The notes under the pieces are model-generated. The model did no database searches, was not told the DNA's origin, and saw only the letters and a program-made list of their open reading frames with translations. Below, one piece after another: positions 42,376-50,501 of a DNA stretch of 64,000 bases. The stretch spans positions 587,996 through 651,995 of the forward strand of contig NZ_LN898219.1 of the NCBI RefSeq assembly GCF_001457815.1, written 5' to 3'. Positions within the stretch are counted from its first letter, which is position 1. The number at the start of each line of letters is the position of its first letter. The stretch is from Vitreoscilla massiliensis. Its GTDB lineage: Bacteria > Pseudomonadota > Gammaproteobacteria > Burkholderiales > Neisseriaceae. Both the position numbers and the translations under genes were made by a program.

Positions 42376-43157
42376 TACGCTTGCTCCTCGTAGGTTTTGC
42401 CACCGGTGCGTTCCAATAAGAAGGTCGCCAAGTGTTTTGGTTTGGGCATGCTGGGGTCGTCTTTGGCGATTTTACCGCCGATGTTCATCATGCAGCCGGC
42501 GTCGGCACTGATGATGGCTGTGGCTTCGGTGGCTTTTAAGGCTTTGACTTTGTCGCTGACCATGGCACCTGAGATGTCAGGGTGTTTCATTGAGAAGGTG
42601 CCGCCAAAACCGCAGCATTCGCTTTCATGGTCGTGCACCACACGTTCGACGTTTTCTAAGGCATCAACCAAAGCCCAGCTAGAAGTGTGCACATTCATTT
42701 CGCGACGGGCACCGCAACTGGTGTGTACCGCGACTTTCATCGGCGTGCCGGTGTCTTTGGGGCTGTAATGCAGCACATCGACCAAGAAGCGCGACCACTC
42801 ATACACACGGCTGGAGATTTCATTCGCTTGACGTTCCCACTCAGTACCGTCAAACAATTCTGGCCAATGGTGTTTCATCATGCCGCCGCAAGAGCCAGAC
42901 GGCACGACGATGGGCCAAGGATTGGGGAACAATTTTAATTGTTCTTTGGCCACCGCAAACGATTCCTTCGGTCGGCCTGAAGAATAAGCCGGCTGACCGC
43001 AACAGCTTTGTTCTTGAGGGTAATGCACGCGTATGCCTTGTTGTTCTAACAAAGTCATGGCATCCATACCTGCTTCAGGCATGAAGATGTCCAAAACACA
43101 GGTACCGAAAAAATACACATCGGTCACGTGTTCTAGAGGATTGTTTGAGGTTTCCAT
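42375..43157 (-). CDS. lutA: L-lactate oxidation protein LutA (CCG-domain Fe-S oxidoreductase)
   Basis: The 260-residue protein has two Cys-Cys-Gly domains: QSCCGQPAYSSGRP near residue 55 with GSCGGMMKHHWPELF near 95, and TSCGARREM near 155 with SECCGFGGTFSMK near 185. Such CCG repeats hold the cluster or quinone-reactive site in LutA, GlpC and HdrB-like proteins. Its start (ATG at 43157, AAGGA upstream) is 19 bases from a GntR-type operator, making it the first gene of the lutACB(-lldP) operon. Confidence 0.95.
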   Translation of the reverse strand: METSNNPLEHVTDVYFFGTCVLDIFMPEAGMDAMTLLEQQGIRVHYPQEQSCCGQPAYSSGRPKESFAVAKEQLKLFPNPWPIVVPSGSCGGMMKHHWPELFDGTEWERQANEISSRVYEWSRFLVDVLHYSPKDTGTPMKVAVHTSCGARREMNVHTSSWALVDALENVERVVHDHESECCGFGGTFSMKHPDISGAMVSDKVKALKATEATAIISADAGCMMNIGGKIAKDDPSMPKPKHLATFLLERTGGKTYEEQA

Positions 43158-43175
43158 TCTGTGTTATCCTTGGTA

Positions 43176-43192
43176 AATTGGTCAGACCAATT
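43176..43192. promoter_or_regulatory. GntR/FadR-family operator (LldR type) upstream of lutA
   Basis: AATTGGTCAGACCAATT is a perfect palindrome around a single central base. It matches the TNGT-N3-ACNA core of FadR-subfamily operators and in particular LldR-type sites. It lies 19-35 bases before the lutA start codon, where bound repressor would block transcription. Confidence 0.85.
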
Positions 43193-43358
43193 CTTTTATT
43201 TACAAATACTTTACAAATATCTGACGCTTAGGTCAATCATTGTTTGCATACGAGCTATGTCAATTTGGGCATTTGAATTGCACGGTGACTGGTTTATTCA
43301 TATTAAAATCAATCATTTATGTGCCATCGGTGCAGAGTGTAAAAAACGAGGTGATGCC

Positions 43359-44114
43359 GTGATCAAAACCCAAAAATTATTTGAGCAAATCGCTCTGGTC
43401 TTAGAAGAACGCATCGTGCGTGGTGTGTATGCGGCCAAATCGAAGTTACCACCGGAGCGCCAATTGGCTGAGGAATTTGGGGTGTCGCGCCCGTCAATTC
43501 GCGATGCGCTGCGGGTATTGACCACGCGTGAGATGCTCGAAGCGCGCCAAGGCGATGGTTATTATGTTTCTGACCAATTGCAGCGCGCATTTGTCGGTGG
43601 TTGGCAAGATTTGTTGCAACACCATGAATATTTAGAGAGCGATGTGTTAGACTTCAGGCGTTCCTTAGAAGGGATGTTGGCAGCGGTGGCCGCAGAGCGC
43701 CGTACCGACACCGATTTGGAGCGCATCGAGTATTGGTTACAGCAAATCGATGCAGCGGTTGAGCACAAAAGCGTGAAATTACAATCACAAGCCGACGTGA
43801 ACTTTCATCAAGCCATCGCCGAAGCTTCACACAATGTATTGTTCATACAATTGTCGGCCAGTTTGTTGCGAATTTTGCATCAGCACACGCAACAAAACTT
43901 GGCGAATATGTTTTCCGTGGATGACGACGCCAAACTCAGCTTGCGGGTGCAGCATTGGGCCATATTAGAAGCGATACGCGCCAAAGACAGCGTGTTGGCG
44001 CGGCAATTGGCCAGTGGTCACATCGATTATGTGGAGCAGTCCTTGGCGCATTACCGCCAATTACACCAACGGGAACAACAAGCCCAACAATTGGCACACA
44101 AAGACATGTTGTAA
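43359..44114 (+). CDS. lldR: GntR/FadR-family regulator of lactate genes (LldR-like)
   Basis: The 251-residue protein has an N-terminal winged HTH (LPPERQLAEEFGVSRPSIRDALRVLTTREML) and a C-terminal all-helical FCD ligand domain, with the metal/ligand residues in DVNFHQAIAEASHN and a later HWAILEAIRAKD. The start is taken as the GTG at 43359, with GAGG 7 bases upstream; the ORF extends 66 codons further but that part is unlike any GntR N-terminus. It is divergent from lutACB with the palindrome between, so it very likely represses the lactate genes until lactate binds. Confidence 0.88.
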   Translation: MIKTQKLFEQIALVLEERIVRGVYAAKSKLPPERQLAEEFGVSRPSIRDALRVLTTREMLEARQGDGYYVSDQLQRAFVGGWQDLLQHHEYLESDVLDFRRSLEGMLAAVAAERRTDTDLERIEYWLQQIDAAVEHKSVKLQSQADVNFHQAIAEASHNVLFIQLSASLLRILHQHTQQNLANMFSVDDDAKLSLRVQHWAILEAIRAKDSVLARQLASGHIDYVEQSLAHYRQLHQREQQAQQLAHKDML

Positions 44115-44137
44115 ACACAACAGTCGTACAAATTATT

Positions 44138-44160
44138 CGGTTACAGGCCGCCTGTAACCG
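44138..44160. repeat. compressed DUS palindrome
   Basis: CGGTTACAGG-CCG-CCTGTAACCG: the two half-elements overlap at the GGCCGCC centre, so only one GGCC is left between the two arms. It lies between lldR and the helicase gene. There is no T-run, so a terminator role is uncertain. Confidence 0.55.
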
Positions 44161-44182
44161 CAACACAAGGGGTTTTAAAAGC

Positions 44183-45634
44183 ATGAATGCTTTTGCATCA
44201 TTGGGTTTATCGAATGAAATTGTCCAAGCATTGGACGAACAAGGCTATACCACACCAACACCGATTCAATCTGCCGCCATACCCAAGGCTTTGGCGGGGC
44301 ATGACTTGCTTGCCGCCGCGCAAACCGGTACCGGTAAAACCGCCGCGTTCATGTTGCCGAGCTTGGAGCGCTTGAAACGCTTTGCCAATACCAGCGCCTC
44401 ACCGGCCATGCATCCGGTGCGCATGTTGGTGTTAACGCCCACACGCGAATTAGCCGACCAAATCGATGCCAATGTCACGTCTTACATCAAACACCTGCCG
44501 CTCAAACACACGGTGGTGTTCGGTGGCACCAATATGGATGCGCAAGCGCAAGCCTTGCGCAGCGGCCGTGAGATTGTGGTGGCGACTGTTGGTCGTTTGC
44601 TTGACCATGTTGGCCAGAAAAACATCCAATTGAACAAAGTTGACATTTTGGTGCTGGACGAAGCCGACCGCATGCTCGACATGGGTTTCATTGACGACAT
44701 CCGCAAAATCATCGCCATGTTGCCGAAAAACCGCCAAATTCTGCTGTTTTCAGCGACGTTCGCGCCAGAAATCAAACGTTTGGCCAACGATTTCATGCAC
44801 CAGCCTGAAACCATCGAAGTGGCGGCGCAAAACACCACCAACAAAAACGTCGAGCAACACGTCATCGCCGTTGATGGCAGCCGCAAACGCCATTTGCTTG
44901 AGCGCTTGATTGTCGATTTGGACATGTCGCAAGTGATCGTGTTTTGTAAAACCAAGGTCAGCGCCGATCAGGTGACGCGTGACTTGGTGCGTAAAAACAT
45001 CAGCGCCAAAGCCATTCATGGCGACAAAGCGCAGCAACAGCGCACCGAAACCTTGGCCGCGTTCAAAGAAGGCGGTGTGCGTGTATTGGTGGCCACCGAT
45101 GTGGCGGCGCGTGGTTTGGACATCAATGAATTGCCATTCGTCATCAATTACGAAATGCCGACCAATGCCGAAGACTATGTGCACCGCATCGGTCGTACCG
45201 GTCGCGCTGGTGCCGAAGGCGTGGCTTTGTCGTTGATGGAAGAGTCTGAACAAAAAATGTTTGAGGCGATTTGCAAATTGACCAAGCAAAAATTGCCATT
45301 GGACAAAATCGAAGGCTTTGAGCCACGTTGGATGCGTGACGAGCAGGCGCATGCGGTGAAACTCAGTGGCGATGGCAAAGCGGTGATGAAAGAAGTCGCA
45401 CCTGCCAAAGACAAAAACCGCGAAGTGGCCAAAGAAGCGGCCAGCGATGCCAGCAAAGACAAGCCGCGTGGCAATGCGGTGCGCAAACTCAATACCGACA
45501 TCAAAGCCGTGGCCAAACACACCGACGAGCGTCCTGATGCGCCGTTGATTAAAGGCCGCCGCCGCCGTGGTGTGCGCCACCAACGCCAAACCTGTGCCTT
45601 GTTGCAAGCCAATTTCGGTGCCAACCGCCGTTAA
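44183..45634 (+). CDS. rhlE: DEAD-box ATP-dependent RNA helicase, RhlE type
   Basis: The 483-residue protein has, in order, the Q motif (ASLGLSNEIVQALDEQGYTTPTPIQ), Walker A (AAAQTGTGKTAAF), PTRELADQI, DEAD in VLDEADRMLDMGF, FSATF, ARGLDINELPFVINYEMP and HRIGRTGRAG. The C-terminal 110 or so residues are basic and low-complexity (KGRRRRGVRHQRQ), as in RhlE, and probably bind RNA. The ATG at 44183 is preferred over an in-frame extension that overlaps lldR. The IclR gene starts 9 bases after its stop. The role is likely RNA remodelling or ribosome assembly. Confidence 0.92.
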   Translation: MNAFASLGLSNEIVQALDEQGYTTPTPIQSAAIPKALAGHDLLAAAQTGTGKTAAFMLPSLERLKRFANTSASPAMHPVRMLVLTPTRELADQIDANVTSYIKHLPLKHTVVFGGTNMDAQAQALRSGREIVVATVGRLLDHVGQKNIQLNKVDILVLDEADRMLDMGFIDDIRKIIAMLPKNRQILLFSATFAPEIKRLANDFMHQPETIEVAAQNTTNKNVEQHVIAVDGSRKRHLLERLIVDLDMSQVIVFCKTKVSADQVTRDLVRKNISAKAIHGDKAQQQRTETLAAFKEGGVRVLVATDVAARGLDINELPFVINYEMPTNAEDYVHRIGRTGRAGAEGVALSLMEESEQKMFEAICKLTKQKLPLDKIEGFEPRWMRDEQAHAVKLSGDGKAVMKEVAPAKDKNREVAKEAASDASKDKPRGNAVRKLNTDIKAVAKHTDERPDAPLIKGRRRRGVRHQRQTCALLQANFGANRR

Positions 45635-45643
45635 AGGGTGACC

Positions 45644-46402
45644 ATGAGCGAAAACGAAACGCCTACTTTAAAAGCCTTTTCCTTATTGGAATGTCTGGCG
45701 GCCTCAGACCATGCGATGAGTTTGACCGAATTGGCGCGGGTGATGGATTTGCCTAAGCCGTCCATCCACCGCCATTTGGCGGCTTTGGAAGCGGGCGGCC
45801 TCATCATCCGCGATGCTGGCACCAAACACGCGTATACCATAGGCCCGCGCCTGACCCGTTTGAGCAGCACCGTGCTCAATCACGGCGATGTGCAACGCCA
45901 ACGCCATGCGATTTTAAAAGGTTTGGTGGCCGACATCGGTCAAACCTGCAACCTCACCATGTTGGTGAAGTCGCAAGTGTTGTACCTCGACCGCATGGAG
46001 TCGCCATCACCGCTGCGTTTGGATTTGCAACCGGGCACCACCGTGCCAGCGCATTCTTGCGCCAGTGGCAAATTGTTTTTGTCGAAAATGCCCAAAGACA
46101 AACGCCATGCCTTGTTGGCGCAGACCAAGCTTGCGGCCTTAACGCCGAACACGCTCACCAATATTGATGAGCTAGACGCGGAGTTAGAACGCATCAATGT
46201 GCGCAATGTCAGCATAGACAATGAAGAATTTGTGCTCGGCATTACCTGCATCGCCGTGCCGATTTTTGACGACAAGCAAAACTGCATCGCCGCCATTGCC
46301 ATGCACGGGCAGGTAGCAACCACGCCATTGACGGTATCGCTGTCGTTTATTCCGCGCTTGCAAACGGCGGCGCAAGAATTGGCGAAAACGTTTGGTTTTT
46401 AA
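45644..46402 (+). CDS. IclR-family transcriptional regulator (after rhlE)
   Basis: The 252-residue protein has an N-terminal winged HTH (SLTELARVMDLPKPSIHRHLAALEAGGLI) and an IclR effector domain (QPGTTVPAHSCASGKLFLSKMP; LGITCIAVPIFDDKQNCIAAIAMHG). The ATG at 45644 has AAAGGG upstream; a GTG two codons earlier is possible. It begins 9 bases after rhlE and may be co-transcribed. Unlike the IclR gene at 14024 it does not lie next to obvious target genes, so its regulon is unknown. Confidence 0.9.
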   Translation: MSENETPTLKAFSLLECLAASDHAMSLTELARVMDLPKPSIHRHLAALEAGGLIIRDAGTKHAYTIGPRLTRLSSTVLNHGDVQRQRHAILKGLVADIGQTCNLTMLVKSQVLYLDRMESPSPLRLDLQPGTTVPAHSCASGKLFLSKMPKDKRHALLAQTKLAALTPNTLTNIDELDAELERINVRNVSIDNEEFVLGITCIAVPIFDDKQNCIAAIAMHGQVATTPLTVSLSFIPRLQTAAQELAKTFGF

Positions 46403-46446
46403 TGGATGTTTGGTTTTTGATTGTCGTTTGGTTTTTAATGGATGTT
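46390..46446 (+). repeat. short direct repeat spanning the IclR stop codon
   Basis: A 21-base block at 46390-46410, covering the last codons and stop of the IclR gene, recurs exactly at 46426-46446, a 36-base period. It looks like a small local duplication of the gene's 3' end. Confidence 0.6.
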
Positions 46447-46493
46447 GGGTTTTGAATTAAAGCACAGATTCGTTTTGCTCAATCAACCGTGTT

Positions 46494-46531
46494 TACAGGC
46501 CGCTTATGTCAGATAAGCGGCCTGTATTTTT
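46494..46531 (+). terminator. outward-type DUS pair with T-run
   Basis: TACAGGCCGCTTAT (46494-46507), loop GTCAG, ATAAGCGGCCTGTA (46513-46526), then TTTTT. The arm order is the reverse of the common type at 8011. It probably ends the rhlE-iclR transcript. Confidence 0.82.
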
Positions 46532-46678
46532 GGCTAGACGCTGCGCCCACTCGCGGCTACTATGGCCTTGTTTCGCATCAATATTCACCTTCAACAAGGA
46601 GCCATCCCGCAGCAACGGCAACATCTTGATTTGGACTGTAGGCACAACCATAACAACACACCTCATAAGGAATAGCAC

Positions 46679-47410
46679 ATGTCTCAACATCCAATATTTG
46701 TGATACAGCAAGGTAGCAGCGCCGCTCCCGACACCATTTACATCCAAGTGACCGCGAACGGCCCGTACAAAGTCTATGGCAAGCCGCCCTTACAGCAAGT
46801 GTTTATCGAAAAAAATGCCGCCGGCCAATCTGGCCGCTATGCCGCGGGCAAGACGTTTACCAGCAAGCCGACGATGTATTTGTGTCGCTGTGGTCACAGC
46901 AAAAACGCACCGTTTTGCGACGGCAGCCATGCCAAGGTCGAAGTGGATTTGGCCGAGCGCGCGAGTTTCGAGCCTTTGTTAAACGGTTCTATGGAAATCG
47001 ATGGCCCCAAGCAAATTCTCACCGACAATGAGCATTATTGCGGCTTTTCCCGCTTTTGTGACAATGGCAAACGGGTGTGGAACGAGGTGCAGCTGGCGGG
47101 CAAAGAGCATGAGCAATTGACCGAATTCATGGTGCACAATTGTGTGGCAGGGCGTTTGCTGTTGTGGGACAAGGACAGCATGCAGCCCATCGAAACGCCG
47201 CTAGACGCCGAAATTTGGGCGGTGGAAGATCCTGGCATGGGGTGTAGCGGCCCGTTGATGGTACGCGGCGGCATACGGGTAGAAAGTGGCGATGGCACAT
47301 CGTATGAAATCCGCAACCGCCAAGCCTTGTGCCGCTGTGGCATGTCGTCGAATAAACCGTTTTGCGATGGCTCGCATGCGTCGGTGAAATACCAAGATGG
47401 CATTGAATGA
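46679..47410 (+). CDS. protein with two CDGSH iron-sulfur domains
   Basis: The 243-residue protein has two CDGSH-type [2Fe-2S] motifs: YLCRCGHSKNAPFCDGSH near residue 68 and ALCRCGMSSNKPFCDGSH near the C-terminus (about 217). Each supplies three Cys and one His ligand. Between them is a separate region with HYCGFSRFCDNGKRVW. Two-CDGSH bacterial proteins related to mitoNEET/Miner2 are known, but their roles (redox or cluster transfer) are not settled. An AAGGAA ribosome-binding site precedes the ATG. It is monocistronic. Confidence 0.88.
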   Translation: MSQHPIFVIQQGSSAAPDTIYIQVTANGPYKVYGKPPLQQVFIEKNAAGQSGRYAAGKTFTSKPTMYLCRCGHSKNAPFCDGSHAKVEVDLAERASFEPLLNGSMEIDGPKQILTDNEHYCGFSRFCDNGKRVWNEVQLAGKEHEQLTEFMVHNCVAGRLLLWDKDSMQPIETPLDAEIWAVEDPGMGCSGPLMVRGGIRVESGDGTSYEIRNRQALCRCGMSSNKPFCDGSHASVKYQDGIE

Positions 47411-47430
47411 GTCCTGAGCGGTGCAGAAAT

Positions 47431-47979
47431 AAGGCTTACAGGCCGCTTATTATGTACCGATAAGTGGCCTGTCAGTTTGTGTTGGTATGGATAAACCTGT
47501 TTTCAACCAGCACACATATTTTGTGGGCTTAGGCTGTATGGTTTTGTGCAGGTGGTGGCGATACATTGATTCTTACTGATGCGGTGCATTGTGCCTTGTG
47601 TATGAACGCTGTGTTTTCTATGGTCGCAGTTGCAGCTTGCAGCACAGTGATTGGTTGATACAAGCCATTAGTAGGGCTCCAATATGCTTTACAGGCTACT
47701 TATGTGTGTATAAGCGGCCTGTAAGTTTGTAAGGGCATATGAATCAGCATATATTCAACCAGCGTGTCTGTTGAGTCGGCTTAGACTAGATGGTTTTGTG
47801 CAGGTGGTGGCGATACATTGATTCTTACTGATTCGGTGCATTGTGCCTTGTGTATGAACACTGTGTTTTCTATGGTCGCAGTTGCAGCTTACAGCACAGT
47901 GATTGGTTGGTTTAAGCCATTAGCTGAGTAGCTATGTTTTACAGGCCGCTTATCTGTATATAAGCGGCCTGTAAATAAC
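47431..47979. repeat. tandem noncoding duplication of about 250 bp bounded by DUS pairs
   Basis: Three outward-oriented DUS pairs begin at 47437, 47690 and 47940, spaced 253 and 250 bases. Between them, 47538-47672 and 47790-47924 are near-identical direct copies (about six differences in 135 bases), 252 bases apart. The first 80 bases or so of each unit are more diverged. No ORF with coding character spans either copy. This could be an RNA-encoding or purely structural repeat. Confidence 0.7.
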
Positions 47980-48002
47980 AAGCACGATGCAAACAAATAG
48001 GA

Positions 48003-49040
48003 TTACGCTAAATGCACGATGGATTCTTGTATCTGGCCTTGCTCATTCCATTCGGTATTGTGCCATGCCGAATTGTCGTTCAAGGTCAGCCAACGGCGCT
48101 CCTCGGTGCGGTAAAACCAGTCTTTGTCGTTTTGGTAAAACACTTGGCGGCCGCGGGTTTCCAAAATGTTCAGGATTTCATTTGAGTGCGAATGGGTGTC
48201 GTCGGTATCGGTGACGGCGCGTTGGCCCATTTCCGCATACAAAGAGTTCAAGTCCAACAACATATTGTTCAACACTGGGTCCATGCGTTCGATGTTCAGG
48301 CCGATGGAGCGCGCTTCCTCGGTCATGATGGGGTAGGAATGCGATGGGTATTTGTTGTTCAAGGTTTCGGCGATTTGTTTGACCTTGGTCTTGTCGGCGA
48401 TGTGGTAGGACAGCAATTCCTCACACAACATGATGGACAAGGATTCGGCACGGTCGACCGCACCGATGACCAGCGGGTGCACATGTTCAAACAGCGATTT
48501 GTACGGATTGGAATCCTTGTCTTCGGTATTGTTGCGCCACAGTTTCACCACGCGGGTTAACTCATTCAGGCTCACCGAGACCCTGTCGTTGTCGCGGTCC
48601 AGCGGCGACAAGTCGTGGGTGAGGGAGGTATCGACGGCGCTCAAATACGCCATCGGCCCCATGTGGATTTGGTTGGCGCCGATGGCCATCATGGTGGCGG
48701 CAGACGCGCATTCCAGCGGCACCAGCGACACCAATTCCTTGCTGTGGCCGCGAATCAAATTAATCATGCGCAGCGCTTGGATGCCGCTGCCGCCGTCGCT
48801 TTTGATGAAGACGTAGATTTTGTCGTGGTTGCCTATGTGTTCGAGCAAGTGGTACAGCGCCAACACATCGTTGCCACAAATGCTGCCGCGCGGGCTGTTC
48901 CAATAACACAGCAGCGGTGCGCCCAAATAGGCTTCGATGTTGGCGATGGTTTGTTGGGTGTGGGGGAACAGGCGCGGCGGTTGTTTGATGGTGTGGCTGA
49001 CGCTGTTGTCGTTGGCATTGCCTTGGCTTTTATTGAACAT
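48003..49040 (-). CDS. SDH family Clp-fold serine proteinase
   Basis: The 345-residue protein (ATG at 49040 after GGAG) has the ClpP/crotonase-like core of the serine dehydrogenase proteinase (SDH_sah) family. YVFIKSDGGSGIQALRMINLIR near residue 77 resembles the substrate-binding strand, and LVPLECASAATMMAIGANQIHMGPMAYLSAVDTSL carries the nucleophilic Ser after Ala. A C-terminal extension (residues 270-345) is polar and Trp-rich (DKDWFYRTEERRWLTL). There is no signal peptide, so it is cytoplasmic or membrane-associated. The physiological role of the family is unclear. The longer upstream start lacks support. Confidence 0.82.
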   Translation of the reverse strand: MFNKSQGNANDNSVSHTIKQPPRLFPHTQQTIANIEAYLGAPLLCYWNSPRGSICGNDVLALYHLLEHIGNHDKIYVFIKSDGGSGIQALRMINLIRGHSKELVSLVPLECASAATMMAIGANQIHMGPMAYLSAVDTSLTHDLSPLDRDNDRVSVSLNELTRVVKLWRNNTEDKDSNPYKSLFEHVHPLVIGAVDRAESLSIMLCEELLSYHIADKTKVKQIAETLNNKYPSHSYPIMTEEARSIGLNIERMDPVLNNMLLDLNSLYAEMGQRAVTDTDDTHSHSNEILNILETRGRQVFYQNDKDWFYRTEERRWLTLNDNSAWHNTEWNEQGQIQESIVHLA

Positions 49041-49398
49041 ACACACTCCAAGAATGGGGTTGAATAAGCATGAAAACACATCAAAACATAAATGCTCTAT
49101 TTGGGCAAGAGGACGGATTTAACGGCTTCGCGCCACAGAAAAGCGGCCTGTAAACACTTACAGGCCGCTTATGTTATACCTTTTGAATCAATGGCATTGG
49201 TGTGGCTCGTTGCGCACGCCGTCGTTGCTTTTATGCAAGGCATTTGCGGTAAAATGGCTACAGGTATTTCTGTGGGCATACAGGCTAGCTTGCTTATTCG
49301 TCGCATAAGTAAATACTGTGTTCAGGCAATTACACATCAAAATGCGGCCTGTAAAGATTTACAGGCCGCATGTTTAAATCCCATTCAAACCGATTCAA
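49041..49398. other. intergenic stretch with two DUS inverted repeats
   Basis: Palindromes at 49141-49170 (AAGCGGCCTGTAA / TTACAGGCCGCTT) and 49342-49371 (ATGCGGCCTGTAAA / TTTACAGGCCGCAT) bracket about 170 bases of non-coding sequence. The second lies immediately after recA (minus strand) and is probably its terminator. The first sits upstream of the protease gene, where a terminator would not be needed by either neighbour. Confidence 0.65.
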
Positions 49399-50451
49399 TT
49401 ATTCAAAATCGTTGGGCTCATCGCCATCGGTATCATCTAAAGTGCCTTCGGTGATTTGGGCATTGATGCCCACTTCGGCACGGATTTTTTGCTCGATTTC
49501 GTTGGCGATTTCTGGGTTTTCTTTCAACCACAAGCGCGTATTGTCTTTGCCTTGGCCAATTTTATTGCCACCATAGCTGTACCATGCGCCGGATTTTTCC
49601 ACCAAACCCAGTTTCACGCCGATGTCGATGATTTCGCCTTCCAAGCTCACGCCTTCGCCATACAAAATGTCGAATTCGGCTTGTTTGAACGGCGGCGCCA
49701 CCTTGTTTTTCACCACTTTGACGCGGGTTTCATTGCCCAAAATATCATCGCCTTTTTTGATTTGGCCGGTACGACGGATGTCCAAACGCACAGAGGCATA
49801 GAATTTCAAGGCATTGCCGCCGGTAGTGGTTTCAGGGCTGCCAAACATCACACCGATTTTCATGCGAATTTGGTTGATGAACACCACCAAAGTATTGGTG
49901 CGTTTGATGTTGCCGGTGAGCTTGCGCAAGGCTTGGCTCATCAAACGCGCTTGCAAACCAACGTGGCTGTCGCCCATTTCGCCTTCAATCTCGGCTTTCG
50001 GTACCAAAGCCGCGACCGAGTCTATCACCACCATGTCCACGCCACCTGAGCGCACCAACATGTCGCAGATTTCCAAAGCCTGTTCGCCAGTATCGGGTTG
50101 CGACACCAACAAGTCTTCCACTTTGACGCCCAATTTGCGTGCATAAATTGGATCAAAGGCGTTTTCCGCATCGATGAACGCACACACGCCGCCATTTTTT
50201 TGGCATTGTGCTACCGCTTCCAAACACATGGTGGTTTTGCCTGAGGATTCCGGGCCGTAAATTTCCACAATGCGTCCGCGTGGCAAACCACCGACGCCCA
50301 AAGCCAAGTCCAAACCCAAAGAACCGGTGGAAACGACTTCCAAATTTTCGTCTTTGTGGCTGCCATCCATTTTCATGATGGCGCCTTTACCAAAGTTTTT
50401 CTCAATTTGCGCCAAGGCGGCGGCTAAGGCTTTGCTTTTGTCTTCTGACAT
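49399..50451 (-). CDS. recA: recombinase RecA
   Basis: The 350-residue strand-exchange protein has Walker A GPESSGKTTMCLEAV near residue 70, VIDSVAALVPKAE (Walker B), loop L2 NQIRMKIGVMFGSPETTTGGNALKFYASVRLDIRR, and an acidic C-terminus (DDTDGDEPNDFE). The length is normal. A small membrane-protein gene ends 50 bases upstream on the same strand. No recX follows it, although that is a common neighbour in other bacteria. It is essential for transformation in naturally competent relatives. Confidence 0.98.
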   Translation of the reverse strand: MSEDKSKALAAALAQIEKNFGKGAIMKMDGSHKDENLEVVSTGSLGLDLALGVGGLPRGRIVEIYGPESSGKTTMCLEAVAQCQKNGGVCAFIDAENAFDPIYARKLGVKVEDLLVSQPDTGEQALEICDMLVRSGGVDMVVIDSVAALVPKAEIEGEMGDSHVGLQARLMSQALRKLTGNIKRTNTLVVFINQIRMKIGVMFGSPETTTGGNALKFYASVRLDIRRTGQIKKGDDILGNETRVKVVKNKVAPPFKQAEFDILYGEGVSLEGEIIDIGVKLGLVEKSGAWYSYGGNKIGQGKDNTRLWLKENPEIANEIEQKIRAEVGINAQITEGTLDDTDGDEPNDFE

Positions 50452-50501
50452 ACGTGCAATCTTTCTTTATCTGGTCTTTTCTCAATTAAATAAGAAAAAA
50501 G

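Noticed and set aside
43955..44182. 76-codon upstream extension of the DEAD-box helicase
   Set aside because: It overlaps the end of lldR and has no helicase similarity; the ATG at 44183 starts at the expected Q-motif distance.
48003..49040. SDH-type protease as part of an anti-phage system
   Set aside because: No nuclease, NTPase or toxin partner adjoins it; the neighbours are recA and a noncoding repeat.
49092..49454. 120-codon plus-strand ORF next to recA
   Set aside because: It runs through two DUS hairpins (reading KAACKHLQAAY and NAACKDLQAAC) and into recA antisense; it has no ribosome-binding site.
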